Of a DNA stretch of 64,000 nucleotides, positions 45,411 to 54,887 are shown in pieces. The position numbers and the translations under genes were made by a program. Origin of the DNA: Sinimarinibacterium sp. NLF-5-8 (GTDB lineage Bacteria; Pseudomonadota; Gammaproteobacteria; Nevskiales; Nevskiaceae); the NCBI RefSeq assembly GCF_010092425.1, contig NZ_CP048030.1:1178001-1242000 (forward strand), in the 5' to 3' direction. The notes under the pieces were generated by a model. The model was given only the letters and a program-made list of their open reading frames with translations. It ran no database searches and was not told the DNA's origin. Numbering within the stretch: the stretch's first letter is position 1; each line of letters opens with the position of its first letter.

Positions 45411-47401
45411 ACCGCGCGCACCCTGCATTTTTATCCGTTCAGACGCTGCTGCCCCTGCTGGCGGTGCTGTTGCTGACGCTGGCACCGCACGCCGCCCACC
45501 TGCCGCTGTGGGAAAGCGCGGGTATTGCCGGGCTGCTGCTCTGGCGCGCGCACGCCGCACGGCGTCATTGGCCCCTGCCGCCGGGCGCTGTGAAAACCGC
45601 CTTGACCCTGCTCGCCGTCATTGGTGTGGTCGTCAGCTTCAGGGGGCGGCTATCCGGTCAGTACGCCGGCACCGCCCTGCTCTGCGCCATGGCCGCGCTC
45701 AAACTGCTGGAACTCAAACAGCGGCGCGATGTGATGGTGCTGCTGTTTTTGATGTATTTCCTGGTGCTCACCCATTTTTTGTTCAATCAGGATCTGTGGA
45801 CGCTGGCGTATCTGCTCGCCTGCGTCATCGGCACCACGGCGGTGCTGATTCAAAGCCATCACAGCACCGCACTGTCGCTACGCTACGCCCTGAAAACCAG
45901 CACGCGCATGGTGATCCAGGCGCTGCCGCTGATGGTATTGCTGTTTGTACTGTTTCCGCGCATCCCCGGTCCGCTGTGGGGGTTGCCCAACGATGCCGGT
46001 GCCGCCCGCAGCGGGCTGTCGGACGACATGAGTCCGGGCGATATTTCTTCGCTGATCAACTCGGATGAAGTCGCGTTCCGGGTCCGTTTCAAAGACCGTG
46101 TTCCCCCGCCCAGCGCGCGCTACTGGCGCGGGCCGGTACTGGATCAGTTCGATGGCCGCCGCTGGCACGCGCGCACGCAGCAACCCTTCGCACAAGCCAT
46201 CCCCGAGATCACCCTGCACGGCACCCCGCTGTACTACACCATCACCCTGGAGCCGCAGCGCAGCCGCTGGCTGCTGGCCCTCGACATGCCCGAGGCCGAG
46301 TCGATTCCCGCCGATGCGCAGCTTGCCGCCAGTGCCACGCTGCTGGCCAAAAACCCGGTCATCGACCGGCGTCGCTATACGCTCGGCTCCAGCCCCGATT
46401 ACCGGCTCGACGCGGCGCGCGCGCCCGCACCGGCGCTGGTTGCCCTGCCCCCCAATCTCAATCCGCGCACGCGCGCGTTTGCCCAACAACTGCGCGCGCA
46501 ATATGCAAGCGATGTCGATCTGGTGAACGCGGCGCTCCAGCACTTTCGCAGTGAGCCGTTTTATTACACGCTGCGACCGCCGCTGCTGGGGCGGAACAGC
46601 GTGGATGAGTTTTTGTTCGATACCCGCCGGGGCTTTTGTGAGCACTACGCCAGCGCCATGACCGTACTCATGCGCGCCGCCGGCATTGCCGCGCGCGTCG
46701 TCACCGGCTATCAAGGCGCCGAACGCAACGCCCTAGGTGATTACTGGATCGTGCGCCAATCTGACGCGCACGCCTGGGTTGAAGTCTGGCTTGCGCAGCG
46801 AGGCTGGGTGCGGATCGACCCGACTGCGGCGGTTGCGCCCGAGCGTATCGAATCAGGGCTGGAATCTGCCCTGGGCCTGGGTGAACGCCTGCCCCGCCAC
46901 CTTCTCGCGCGCACGCCTTGGCAGCACTACATTGCCGTACGCTGGGATTGGGTCAACGCCCAATGGAACGCGGCGGTGCTCGGCTACGGACCTGAACTGC
47001 AGCAGGCATTCTTGCGCCGCTTCGGACTGGACGATCTGCGCCGGATGCTGCTGGCCTTGACCCTGTCGATGACCGCAGTGCTGACGATCCTCGGTTTATG
47101 GATTTTGTATCGGCAGCAAAAACCCGCTGTACAGGACCGTGCCGCACGGCTTTGGCAACGCCTGCAAAAACGCCTCGCGCGCGCGGGGTTCACGGCTCAA
47201 CCACACGAAGGGGCACAGGATTTCATCCTCCGCGTCAACCGCGCGCGTCCACAATGGGCAGACGCATTGACCGACGCCCTGCAGGCCTATCAGGCCTGCC
47301 GCTACGGCACGCTTGATCCGGCACAGGGCGATGATGACCCTGCCCAGCTTCTGCGGGCCTTGCGTGCAGCCCTAGACAAAGCTACTTCCAGCGTCGGGTA
47401 A
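45407..47401 (+). CDS. TgpA-type transglutaminase-like membrane protein (DUF3488)
   Basis: 664 residues from the ATG at 45407. An N-terminal block of about five to six transmembrane helices (10-185) is followed by a periplasmic transglutaminase-like domain with catalytic C411 (RRGFCEHYAS), H455 (DAHAWVEVW) and D471 (IDPTAA). One further helix (about 549-570) and a C-terminal cytoplasmic DUF4129-like part complete it. In Pseudomonas aeruginosa TgpA is essential for growth; its substrate is unknown. Its 3' end overlaps the MscS-like gene on the other strand by 20 bp. Confidence 0.92.
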   Translation: MNRAHPAFLSVQTLLPLLAVLLLTLAPHAAHLPLWESAGIAGLLLWRAHAARRHWPLPPGAVKTALTLLAVIGVVVSFRGRLSGQYAGTALLCAMAALKLLELKQRRDVMVLLFLMYFLVLTHFLFNQDLWTLAYLLACVIGTTAVLIQSHHSTALSLRYALKTSTRMVIQALPLMVLLFVLFPRIPGPLWGLPNDAGAARSGLSDDMSPGDISSLINSDEVAFRVRFKDRVPPPSARYWRGPVLDQFDGRRWHARTQQPFAQAIPEITLHGTPLYYTITLEPQRSRWLLALDMPEAESIPADAQLAASATLLAKNPVIDRRRYTLGSSPDYRLDAARAPAPALVALPPNLNPRTRAFAQQLRAQYASDVDLVNAALQHFRSEPFYYTLRPPLLGRNSVDEFLFDTRRGFCEHYASAMTVLMRAAGIAARVVTGYQGAERNALGDYWIVRQSDAHAWVEVWLAQRGWVRIDPTAAVAPERIESGLESALGLGERLPRHLLARTPWQHYIAVRWDWVNAQWNAAVLGYGPELQQAFLRRFGLDDLRRMLLALTLSMTAVLTILGLWILYRQQKPAVQDRAARLWQRLQKRLARAGFTAQPHEGAQDFILRVNRARPQWADALTDALQAYQACRYGTLDPAQGDDDPAQLLRALRAALDKATSSVG

Positions 47402-47924
47402 TACGCTGAAAAAACAGGCTGTTGGGAATTTGCAAGGTAGTGCCACTCATGTCTTCTTTGATTTCTTCGAGCGTGGTGTAGACCATGTTGATATCCACCA
47501 CCCGCCCGCGCAATCCCGGTTTTTCGCCGTTTTCGAGCAGCTCAATCTTGTCGTAGAGCCGAAAAGGGCGTGTGGTCAAGATCAGCAGGGCACAAAAAAT
47601 ATTGGAAAGCACGCTCCATGCGGCAAAAAATGCCACCGCAGCCATGGCCGCAAAGCCGGTGAATGCCGTCCACAGCACCGTGGCCGAAACACCCAGGCGC
47701 TCCAGAATCCACAGCAGCGCCACACCATAGATCAGCGCCCCCAGGACACGACGGATGCCAATGGCCGCCTCGGCAGGCAGGTTATAACGGGCACTCATCC
47801 GCGCAATCAGCCGCCGTGCCAGGTAGCGCAGCGCCCAGGCGCCCAGCGCAATCAGCAAAACCTCACTGACCGGGATCAGCCAGTGCAAGGCCTCCGGAAA
47901 CCATTTGGGAATCAGCTGTTTCAT
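47382..47924 (-). CDS. Short MscS-family protein
   Basis: 180 residues from the ATG at 47924 (GGAG site 9 bp upstream; an ATG at 47939 and a TTG at 47960 are also open). Two N-terminal transmembrane helices, then the pore-lining-helix region (AFTGFAAMAAVAFFAAWSVLSNIFCALLIL) and the start of the beta domain (RPFRLYDKIEL, GLRGRVVDINMVYTTL, LQIPNSLFF). It then stops, lacking the alpha/beta vestibule that follows in E. coli MscS (286 residues). The end is clean, so this looks like a naturally minimal version. Confidence 0.8.
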   Translation of the reverse strand: MKQLIPKWFPEALHWLIPVSEVLLIALGAWALRYLARRLIARMSARYNLPAEAAIGIRRVLGALIYGVALLWILERLGVSATVLWTAFTGFAAMAAVAFFAAWSVLSNIFCALLILTTRPFRLYDKIELLENGEKPGLRGRVVDINMVYTTLEEIKEDMSGTTLQIPNSLFFQRITRRWK

Positions 47925-47943
47925 CGCTTCGATCTCCATCAAA

Positions 47944-47971
47944 TCAAAACCCCGCCGCAAGCGACGGGGTT
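47944..47971 (-). terminator. Intrinsic terminator after ferredoxin gene
   Basis: Minus-strand stem AACCCCGTCG / CGGCGGGGTT (one G-U pair) with loop CTTG, then TTTGATTT. It ends the ferredoxin transcript and lies just ahead of the MscS-like start, overlapping its longer alternative starts. Confidence 0.8.
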
Positions 47972-48000
47972 GATGTCAGTCTGGAACAGATACCGGCACA

Positions 48001-48318
48001 TCACGGCAATCTCAGGCGCTCGACGATACGGCCATGGCGCAGGTGCTCGTCGATGATTTCATCGACATCATCCTCATCGACGTAGTGATACCAGACGCCC
48101 TGCGGGTATACCACGATGCATGGCCCCTGCTCACAGCGATCCATGCACCCCGCCTGATTGATCCGCACCTTGCCCTCGCCTGCCAGCCCCAGCGCCTTGA
48201 CCCGGTCTTTGGCATAGGCGCGCACGCGCGATGCCCCCTGATCATTGCAACAGACCCGTTCGCCGGGCGCGCGCTGGTTACAGCAGAAAAACACATGGTG
48301 CTGATAAAAATCGCTCAC
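48001..48318 (-). CDS. Thioredoxin-like [2Fe-2S] ferredoxin
   Basis: 105 residues with the cysteine pattern of thioredoxin-fold ferredoxins: CC at 12-13, CC at 23-24, and GCMDRCEQGPC (C58, C62, C67), followed by IVVYPQGVWY. These carry one 2Fe-2S cluster and act in electron transfer or sulfur metabolism; the partner is unknown. It follows the DUF481 gene by 6 bp on the same strand. Confidence 0.9.
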   Translation of the reverse strand: MSDFYQHHVFFCCNQRAPGERVCCNDQGASRVRAYAKDRVKALGLAGEGKVRINQAGCMDRCEQGPCIVVYPQGVWYHYVDEDDVDEIIDEHLRHGRIVERLRLP

Positions 48319-48324
48319 GATGGA

Positions 48325-49032
48325 TCAACCACCAAAGTTGTAAGACAGATTGATTGCGGTGAATGAGTCGGTCTTGTCGGTTCCCGGTGCCACATCGGTG
48401 TTGTGACGCACCGTATACGACAGCGACGCAAACAGGTTACCGATGATCGACATCTTCAGCTCGCTCAAAGATTCCATGAAGGTATTGGAATCGCCGGCCT
48501 CGACCTTGACGCCTTCGCTGAATTGGCTGGTTTCGCTGATCTTGAACGTATACAGGCCGGAAAAACGGCCAATCAGATCGTTGTTGTGCTCGCGCGTACC
48601 CTGCTCGATTTCCTGACGTGCACCAACGCCGATCTCCAGATCGAGCAGATGCACAGGGCCCACCAGCACATTGCGGCCATAACCGATGGTTTCCGAAACC
48701 CGCTGGCGTACCCCGCCAAACAGATCCTTTTCCCACTCGGCAGCAGCAAATGCATAGTTGCGCAGATCACCGCCGAACTTCAGATTGAGCTGATCAGAAG
48801 CGGCATAGCGTTCGGCTGAGGTCACGCCGGTGTCCTTGCTGTAGACCCCCAGAGCCTTGAAGCTGTTCTTCCACCGCTCGGCGTTGTAATCCACGCCCAG
48901 CTTGCCGTTGAGGGATTGGGTGCTGGTGTTGCCTGAGGTTGCCAGATAACCCGCGGCGACTTCGCCACCCCATTGCGCATGCGCCGGAAGCGCAGCAAAC
49001 AATGCTGCCCAAAAAACGGTCCGTTTGATCAT
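48325..49032 (-). CDS. DUF481 family outer-membrane protein (YdiY-like)
   Basis: 235 residues from the ATG at 49032 with a GGAG ribosome site. Signal peptide with cleavage after AHA (about residue 19), then an all-beta protein of alternating hydrophobic/polar strands ending in aromatic F/Y-rich strands (AINLSYNFGG), typical of a DUF481 beta-barrel. The family includes the salt-induced YdiY; no precise role is known. Confidence 0.88.
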   Translation of the reverse strand: MIKRTVFWAALFAALPAHAQWGGEVAAGYLATSGNTSTQSLNGKLGVDYNAERWKNSFKALGVYSKDTGVTSAERYAASDQLNLKFGGDLRNYAFAAAEWEKDLFGGVRQRVSETIGYGRNVLVGPVHLLDLEIGVGARQEIEQGTREHNNDLIGRFSGLYTFKISETSQFSEGVKVEAGDSNTFMESLSELKMSIIGNLFASLSYTVRHNTDVAPGTDKTDSFTAINLSYNFGG

Positions 49033-49093
49033 GAAAACTCCAGATTCTGTGTCGAAAAGCGCGCGCATTATACGCAGCCCGCCAAACACGAAA

Positions 49094-49125
49094 CGAAGCA
49101 CCACAGATCGATCTGCGGTGCTTCG
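49094..49125 (-). terminator. Intrinsic terminator after degQ/mucD
   Basis: Stem CGAAGCACC / GGTGCTTCG (49094-49102 / 49117-49125) capped by the palindrome CAGATCGATCTG. On the minus strand it is followed by TTTCGTGTTT. It sits 30 bp past the protease stop. Confidence 0.82.
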
Positions 49126-49154
49126 TGCCGGATGTCACATCTCTTTCGAGTCTT

Positions 49155-50564
49155 TTATTGCAGCAACAGGAACATCGCCCCCGAACCCCGGCGGATATGC
49201 AGCAGCAGCTGCCCCTTGCCCTGTGCCTGCTTGCGGAACTGATCCATCGTCGTCACGGCCTTGCGGTTGACCGAGACGATCACATCACCCTTGCGCAGTC
49301 CAGAACGCGCGGCCGGTGAGTTGGGCTGGATGTCCTGCACGATGATGCCACTGTCGCCATTTTCGGATCGGGTGCCGTCATCGACCGGCGCAAACGAGGC
49401 ACCGGCCAACCGTGGGTGCAGATCATCGCCGGCAGCCGCCGCTTCATCATCCTTGCCAACGGTCACGCTGATCTTTTTGGCTTTACCGTCGCGGAGCACT
49501 TTCAGGTCAACCTTGTCGCCCACACGCAGCAAGCCAACGATGTTGCGCAACTGGAAGAAATCGGCAATGACCTTGCCATTGGCCTCGGTGATGATGTCCT
49601 CGGACTTGAGTCCGGCCTTTTCAGCCGGGGAGCCGGGCAGCACACGGGTGACAACAGCCCCGCGCGTATCCTTGAGCCCAAACGCCTGTGCCAGCTCCGG
49701 CGTCAGCGGTTGCCCCATGATGCCGATGCGACCCCGCTGCACCTCCCCGTGCTCGACCAGCTGCGCCATGATGCCCTTGGCCAGATTCACCGGAATGGCA
49801 AAGCCGATCCCGATGTTGCCGCCCGAGCGCGAGTAGATCATCGACGGAATGCCGACCAGTTGCCCGCGTAGATCGACCAGCGCACCGCCGGAGTTGCCCG
49901 GATTGATCGACGCATCGGTTTGAATGAAGCCGCCGTAGTTGCTGCTGACGCCGGTACGTCCCAGCGCACTGACGATACCGCTGGTGACCGTCTGCCGCAG
50001 ATTGAATGGCGAGCCGATGGCAACGACGAAATCACCCACTTCGAGCGCATCGGAATCCCCCATCGGTACCGCGTCCAGGTGATCGGCCTCGACCTTGAGC
50101 ACGGCAATGTCGGTTTCGGCATCACGCCCAACCAGGGTTGCATCAAACTCGCGGTCATCATTGAGGCGCACCTTGAGTTTTTTCGCGTTTTCGACCACAT
50201 GGTTGTTGGTCAGGATGTAGCCTTTTTTGGCATCGACCACGACTCCCGAACCTACAGACTGGAACTCACGCTCCTGCGGCGTATCCGGCACACCAAAGAA
50301 GCGCCGGAAGAACGGATCGTCCATGAACGGACCGAGATTGGATTGCACCTCGGCTTCGCCAGTGACCGAAATATTCACCACGCCGGGCATCACCTGCTTG
50401 AGCATCGGCGCCAGCGATGGCACGCCCTGCAAAGTCACGGGCGCCACCAGCGGAAGATCGGCATGCGCCGGCGGCGGCGCCCCACTGAGCATGAATGCAG
50501 ATGTCAGCAACGAAGCCGAAACGGCCAGTGGCGCAAATACCTTGATCGCAAATTGTTTTGTCAT
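49155..50564 (-). CDS. mucD: Periplasmic Do-family serine protease (DegQ/MucD)
   Basis: 469 residues from the ATG at 50564: signal peptide (about 1-36), trypsin-like domain with the triad H122 (TNNHVV), D152 (TDIAVLK) and S225 (GNSGGALVD), and two PDZ domains (about 265-350 and 395-465). It degrades or holds misfolded envelope proteins. Length and lack of a long Q-linker fit MucD of Pseudomonas; algU/mucA/mucB, which usually precede it there, are not present here. Confidence 0.9.
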   Translation of the reverse strand: MTKQFAIKVFAPLAVSASLLTSAFMLSGAPPPAHADLPLVAPVTLQGVPSLAPMLKQVMPGVVNISVTGEAEVQSNLGPFMDDPFFRRFFGVPDTPQEREFQSVGSGVVVDAKKGYILTNNHVVENAKKLKVRLNDDREFDATLVGRDAETDIAVLKVEADHLDAVPMGDSDALEVGDFVVAIGSPFNLRQTVTSGIVSALGRTGVSSNYGGFIQTDASINPGNSGGALVDLRGQLVGIPSMIYSRSGGNIGIGFAIPVNLAKGIMAQLVEHGEVQRGRIGIMGQPLTPELAQAFGLKDTRGAVVTRVLPGSPAEKAGLKSEDIITEANGKVIADFFQLRNIVGLLRVGDKVDLKVLRDGKAKKISVTVGKDDEAAAAGDDLHPRLAGASFAPVDDGTRSENGDSGIIVQDIQPNSPAARSGLRKGDVIVSVNRKAVTTMDQFRKQAQGKGQLLLHIRRGSGAMFLLLQ

Positions 50565-50589
50565 GGGTGTCCTTGAGTTGCAAACCAAA

Positions 50590-50610
50590 CCGCCGCATCA
50601 ACTGCGGCGG
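50590..50610 (-). terminator. Possible terminator hairpin between PEBP gene and mucD
   Basis: CCGCCGCA / TGCGGCGG stem with a 5-base loop, followed on the minus strand by TTTGGTTTG. It lies between the PEBP gene stop and the mucD start. The T run is interrupted, so it may be a weak terminator or a leader hairpin of mucD. Confidence 0.4.
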
Positions 50611-50686
50611 ACGGCTCTTATGACCATGTCGTGGCCGGTGAGTTTCGTCATGCTGGCAAAGTTTTTTTGCCGCACAAACAGCCCAT

Positions 50687-51319
50687 TCAGCGCAGGCCAA
50701 TGCGTGGGTTCAGGCTGTAGCGCCCGACTCGCTGCGCGCGCGCCAGCACATGCCCTTCCAGTGCTGCACGCAACCCTGCCAGATCAAAGCCTTCCGGCAA
50801 ATCCAGATGCGCCACATCCAGCGCCAGCACCTCGAAGGTATAGCGATGAATACGGGCATCGTTCCACGGTGGGCAGGGGCCGTCATACCCCAGATAAGTC
50901 CCGTTCATCGCAGCATCTGTGGCAAACCAGCCGGTGTAATCGTTGATGCCCTGGCGCGCGCCCCGAGGTCCGGCCGGGGCGGTTTTTCCTTTTGCAGTCA
51001 CCCCTTGCGAGCAGGCGCCCTCGGCGATTTCATTGACCTGGGCCGGAATATCGGCCATCAGCCAATGCACAAACTCGGTACGCGGCAACTTTGCAGACAC
51101 CTCGCGTCCCGGCTGGTTGACATCATCAGGCCGGGTCGGCGCATCGGCATCAATACAAGTCAGAACAAAGCTCTGTGTGCCGTCCGGTGCGCCCCGCCAG
51201 GCCAGATGCGGGTTGCGGTTGGCCGCCAGCCGCACATGACCTTTGGGCGCCTTGACTGCAAATGCACAGCGCCCCGGAATGCGGCCGTTGGCCGAAAAAC
51301 TACGACTTGTCAGTTCCAT
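50687..51319 (-). CDS. YbhB/YbcL family (PEBP) protein
   Basis: 210 residues of the phosphatidylethanolamine-binding protein fold, with the conserved DADAP (ligand-pocket loop), FVHWLMADIP, and GYDGPCPPWNDARIHRYTFEV. It has no signal peptide, so it is probably cytoplasmic. Bacterial members are of unknown function. It is encoded 45 bp after sohB on the same strand. Confidence 0.88.
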   Translation of the reverse strand: MELTSRSFSANGRIPGRCAFAVKAPKGHVRLAANRNPHLAWRGAPDGTQSFVLTCIDADAPTRPDDVNQPGREVSAKLPRTEFVHWLMADIPAQVNEIAEGACSQGVTAKGKTAPAGPRGARQGINDYTGWFATDAAMNGTYLGYDGPCPPWNDARIHRYTFEVLALDVAHLDLPEGFDLAGLRAALEGHVLARAQRVGRYSLNPRIGLR

Positions 51320-51364
51320 CTGAACACTTCCTCATCAAATTTGGGTTTGCAGCAGCAAGCCACA

Positions 51365-52399
51365 TCAATGCCAGCGCGCACTGATCTGATTCTGCATGCT
51401 GCGCCGAACCCCCTGCCCCATCACCGAAACCCCTTGCGCAAGACGCTCGGCAAGCTTTGCCCGGCGCATGAAGCGCAGTTCAACCAGATCGTGGCTTTCA
51501 ACCTTGGACAGCAGATAGTCGTCGCTGGTCTGTAGTTCATCCACCAGCCGCAACTGCAACGCACGCTGGCCATACCAGTGCTCGCCAGTGGCCACTTCAT
51601 CCAGCGGCACCTGCGGACGGTGATCGCTGACGAACTGCTTGAACAGTCCATGGGTCTGCTCAAGCTCTTCGCGGAACTTTGCACGCCCGGCCTCGGTATT
51701 CTCACCAAACAAGGTCAATGTCCGCTTGAACTCTCCGGCTGTGTGCAGTTCAAAATCCACATCCATGCGCTGCAACAGGCGGTGAAAGTTGGGTAACTGG
51801 GCAATCACCCCGATCGAGCCAATGATCGCAAACGGCGCTGCAATGATGCGGTCGCCGACACAGGCCATCAGGTATCCACCACTGGCCGCAACCATGTCAA
51901 TGGCAATCGTCAGCTGAATCCCGCGCGCCCGGATCCGCGCTAGCTGAGACGCCGCCAGGCCATAGGCATGCACCATGCCGCCTTCACTCTCCAGCCGCAG
52001 CAAAACCTCATCGCCAGCTTCGGCCAGCTGCAAGACAGCACTGATCTCCTCGCGCAGCGCGCCTACGGCATGGGCATGCAGATCACCTTCAAAATTGAGC
52101 ACGAAAACACGCGGCTTGCGGTTCTGCTCACCATCACGCTCACGCTGCTTGTGCGCCTGCTTGCGCTGCTTGTGCAGGCGTTTGAGCGCCTCCTGCGGCA
52201 GAATGCTTTCACGGACGGCATCGGCCATGTCGCGAAAACGCTCATTGAGATTGCGAATCTCAAGACGTTCCTGATGGCGCAGTGCGGCCACCTGCCGAAC
52301 CGCACCGGCAATCACCATCACAATCAACGCCACCGCAATCACCACCGTCACCGCTTTTGCGGCAAAAATAAGATACGCCTGCAACCATTCGATCCACAT
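51365..52399 (-). CDS. sohB: SohB-type inner-membrane serine protease (S49 family)
   Basis: 344 residues: an N-terminal transmembrane helix (about 8-33), the Peptidase_S49 N-terminal helical region (about 40-95), and the ClpP-fold protease domain with nucleophile S173 (AASGGYLMAC) and general base K225 (GEFKRTLT). This Ser-Lys dyad enzyme resembles signal peptide peptidase but is shorter, matching SohB. It is divergent from the ompA-like gene. Confidence 0.92.
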   Translation of the reverse strand: MWIEWLQAYLIFAAKAVTVVIAVALIVMVIAGAVRQVAALRHQERLEIRNLNERFRDMADAVRESILPQEALKRLHKQRKQAHKQRERDGEQNRKPRVFVLNFEGDLHAHAVGALREEISAVLQLAEAGDEVLLRLESEGGMVHAYGLAASQLARIRARGIQLTIAIDMVAASGGYLMACVGDRIIAAPFAIIGSIGVIAQLPNFHRLLQRMDVDFELHTAGEFKRTLTLFGENTEAGRAKFREELEQTHGLFKQFVSDHRPQVPLDEVATGEHWYGQRALQLRLVDELQTSDDYLLSKVESHDLVELRFMRRAKLAERLAQGVSVMGQGVRRSMQNQISARWH

Positions 52400-52513
52400 A
52401 AGTTCTGATGCAAAGAGACAAGAAAGCCGATATCATATCCAGTCATGACCCGCTGAAACGTTAATGACAGCGTTGCAGCGACCATTCAACTTGAAACAGG
52501 GACGCAAAAAGCA

Positions 52514-53545
52514 ATGACACAGATCAAGGGTTACTTGGTGGCTGCAGCCGCATTGTCAACACTGCCACTGGCAGCCAACGCTGAAGATGTGATGCCAAAG
52601 TTCACCATCTCGGCCGGATATTCGCATGCACTTGCCGTTGACCGGGACGTCAACCGCCAATCAGATGACGGCATGGGCTTTTTTGTCGGCGTCGGCGTGC
52701 CGGTTGCCCGCTATCTGGATGTTGAATTCAGCGCTTATCACCACGGCTACGGCGATGATGCCCCTTCTCGCCCTCTCGAATGGAAGGAAAACGGCGCACA
52801 GGCCGACTTCAACTTCGTCTTTTCGCGCAACCGCCTGTTCTCGCCCTATGTCGGCATCGGCGGTGGTTTTGCCAAGAACAAGATCGACAACGCTTCACCC
52901 AAGGTCGATGATTCAACCGGCTTTTTCGACGCAGGCCTGGGCTTCAAGAGCTACCCGCTCAAGAGCACCGTGGTCGGTCTGACCTTTGATGCCCGCTATC
53001 GCTGGACCAAGTCCGACGATCTGCGCAACAAGGGCTGGGTCGGCGACAAGCGCATGGAAGACGTCGTTTTACGCGCTGGATTGGTCGTTCCGTTTGGCCT
53101 GCCCGCAGCGCCGGTTGCTGCCCCCCAGGTTGCTGAAGTCGCGCCGCCGCCGCCGCCAGCCACCGAGCCGAAACAGCCAACACTGGCCGCCGAGCGTCGC
53201 TTCACCGATGTCCTGTTCGCGTTTGATCACTCCGACCTGAGCACCAAGGCACAAGGCGATCTCGACAGCGCGGTTCAAACCATCAACGAGCTGAGCAACC
53301 AGTACCCGAACCTGCGCGTCAAGGTTGATGGCCACACCGACTGGATCGGCACCGATGGCTACAACCAGGGTCTGGGTGAGCGTCGCGCCAATACCGTCAA
53401 GAGCTATCTGGTTCGCAAGGGTGTGTCGGCAGATCGGATCGACACCAACTCCTACGGTGAATCCAAGCCGGTGGCCAGCAACGAAACCGCCGAAGGGCGC
53501 CAGCTGAACCGTCGTGCCGAAGTTCGCACGACCGACGGCAAGTAA
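52514..53545 (+). CDS. OmpA/OprF family outer-membrane protein
   Basis: 343 residues: signal peptide (1-23), an N-terminal eight-strand beta-barrel (about 24-190; KFTISAGYSHAL, FSPYVGIGGGFAKNK), a Pro-rich hinge (APVAAPQVAEVAPPPPP) and a C-terminal OmpA domain (about 225-340) whose peptidoglycan-binding motif is DGHTDWIGTDGYNQGLGERRA. It links the outer membrane to the cell wall. A strong terminator follows. Confidence 0.92.
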   Translation: MTQIKGYLVAAAALSTLPLAANAEDVMPKFTISAGYSHALAVDRDVNRQSDDGMGFFVGVGVPVARYLDVEFSAYHHGYGDDAPSRPLEWKENGAQADFNFVFSRNRLFSPYVGIGGGFAKNKIDNASPKVDDSTGFFDAGLGFKSYPLKSTVVGLTFDARYRWTKSDDLRNKGWVGDKRMEDVVLRAGLVVPFGLPAAPVAAPQVAEVAPPPPPATEPKQPTLAAERRFTDVLFAFDHSDLSTKAQGDLDSAVQTINELSNQYPNLRVKVDGHTDWIGTDGYNQGLGERRANTVKSYLVRKGVSADRIDTNSYGESKPVASNETAEGRQLNRRAEVRTTDGK

Positions 53546-53561
53546 ACTCTGTCCGCTGTAC

Positions 53562-53591
53562 AAAAAGCCCGCTGATCTCAGCGGGCTTTTT
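53562..53591 (+). terminator. Intrinsic terminator after ompA-like gene
   Basis: Stem AAAAAGCCCGCTGA and its complement (53562-53575 / 53578-53591) with a very tight loop and five T in the 3' arm. The arms are A/T-flanked on both sides, so it can also work in reverse. Confidence 0.92.
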
Positions 53592-53685
53592 GCTGCCCTA
53601 CACTTTTTTGTGGGGTGCGCGCATTTGCGACCCCCTACAATCCCGACCCACCCCTGCCATTCACACTCTCGTCAAGGAGCGTTCC

Positions 53686-54882
53686 ATGATTTCAGCCTCT
53701 GCGTCCGATCCCATCGTCATCACCAGCCTGGCGCGAACGCCAATGGGCGGCATGATGGGTGTTTTGTCGTCACTGTCGGCCGACCGACTGGGCGCCACAG
53801 CCATCGCCGCTGCGGTCAAGCGCAGCGCACTGGCGCCCGATGAGGTGGATGAGGTGATCATGGGATGCTGTCTGCCTGCCGGACAAGGACAGGCTCCGGC
53901 ACGCCAGGCCGCGCGCGGTGCAGGGTTGGCTGATGCTACCGGGGCTCTGACAATCAACAAAATGTGTGGTTCCGGCATGAAAGCGATCATGCTGGCGCAC
54001 GATCTGCTGCGTGTTGGCAGCGCACGCGTGATGGTGGCCGGCGGCATGGAGAGCATGAGCAATGCCCCCTACCTGCTGCCCAAGGCGCGTGGCGGTTATC
54101 GTTATGGGCATGGCGAGATTCTTGACCATATGGCGCTCGATGGCCTGGAAGACGCCTACGAAAAACGCACGCCGATGGGTGTGTTTGCCGAGCGCGCGGT
54201 ACAGCAATATGGCTTTACGCGCGCCCAGCAGGATGCCTTTGCCATTGAGTCCCTGGCGCGCGCCAGGCGCGCCATTGAAGATGCCAGCTTTGCAGCCGAA
54301 ATCAGCCCCATCGAGATTGCCAGCAAGGCGGGTACGCTCTGCATCGACCAGGATGAGCAGCCGCTCAAGGCGCGCCCGGACAAGATCCCTCATCTGAAAC
54401 CGGCCTTCATCGCGGACGGCACGATCACTGCCGCCAACGCCAGCTCCATTTCCGATGGCGCGGCCGCGCTGGTCTTGATGCGCCAATCAGAAGCGCGCGC
54501 GCGCGGTGTCACACCGCTGGCGCGGATCGTTGCCCATGCCAGCCACGCCCGCCTTCCGGCAGAGTTCACGATCGCCCCGGTACAAGCGATCCGTGACGTC
54601 CTCGATCAGGCCGGCTGGCAGGCTGCCGATGTCGATCTGTGGGAAATCAACGAGGCTTTTGCCGTGGTGACCATGATCGCAATGCAGGAACACGCGCTCG
54701 ATCACGCGCGCGTCAATGTTCATGGTGGCGCCTGCGCCCTCGGGCACCCGATCGGCGCCAGCGGCGCACGCATCGTCGCCACCTTGCTCAATGCCCTCGG
54801 CCAGCGCAGCGCCAAGCGTGGCGTTGCAACCCTGTGCATTGGCGGCGGCGAAGCGGTGGCTCTGGCCATTGAAATGACATGA
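53686..54882 (+). CDS. Thiolase (acetyl-CoA C-acetyltransferase)
   Basis: 398 residues from the ATG at 53686 with an AAGGAG site. Thiolase fold with all three signatures: nucleophile C94 (NKMCGSGMKA), catalytic His in GGACALGHPIGASG (about residue 354) and second Cys in TLCIGGGE (about 384). It condenses two acetyl-CoA or cleaves 3-ketoacyl-CoA. The sequence fits biosynthetic-type thiolases (AtoB/PhbA) best. No PHB or fatty-acid operon partner is adjacent. Confidence 0.92.
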   Translation: MISASASDPIVITSLARTPMGGMMGVLSSLSADRLGATAIAAAVKRSALAPDEVDEVIMGCCLPAGQGQAPARQAARGAGLADATGALTINKMCGSGMKAIMLAHDLLRVGSARVMVAGGMESMSNAPYLLPKARGGYRYGHGEILDHMALDGLEDAYEKRTPMGVFAERAVQQYGFTRAQQDAFAIESLARARRAIEDASFAAEISPIEIASKAGTLCIDQDEQPLKARPDKIPHLKPAFIADGTITAANASSISDGAAALVLMRQSEARARGVTPLARIVAHASHARLPAEFTIAPVQAIRDVLDQAGWQAADVDLWEINEAFAVVTMIAMQEHALDHARVNVHGGACALGHPIGASGARIVATLLNALGQRSAKRGVATLCIGGGEAVALAIEMT

Positions 54883-54887
54883 CGCCC

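Noticed and set aside
43513-47401. MoxR-DUF58-transglutaminase cluster as a novel system
   Set aside because: This three-gene arrangement is widespread and known from Pseudomonas (TgpA); nothing in the local sequence departs from it.
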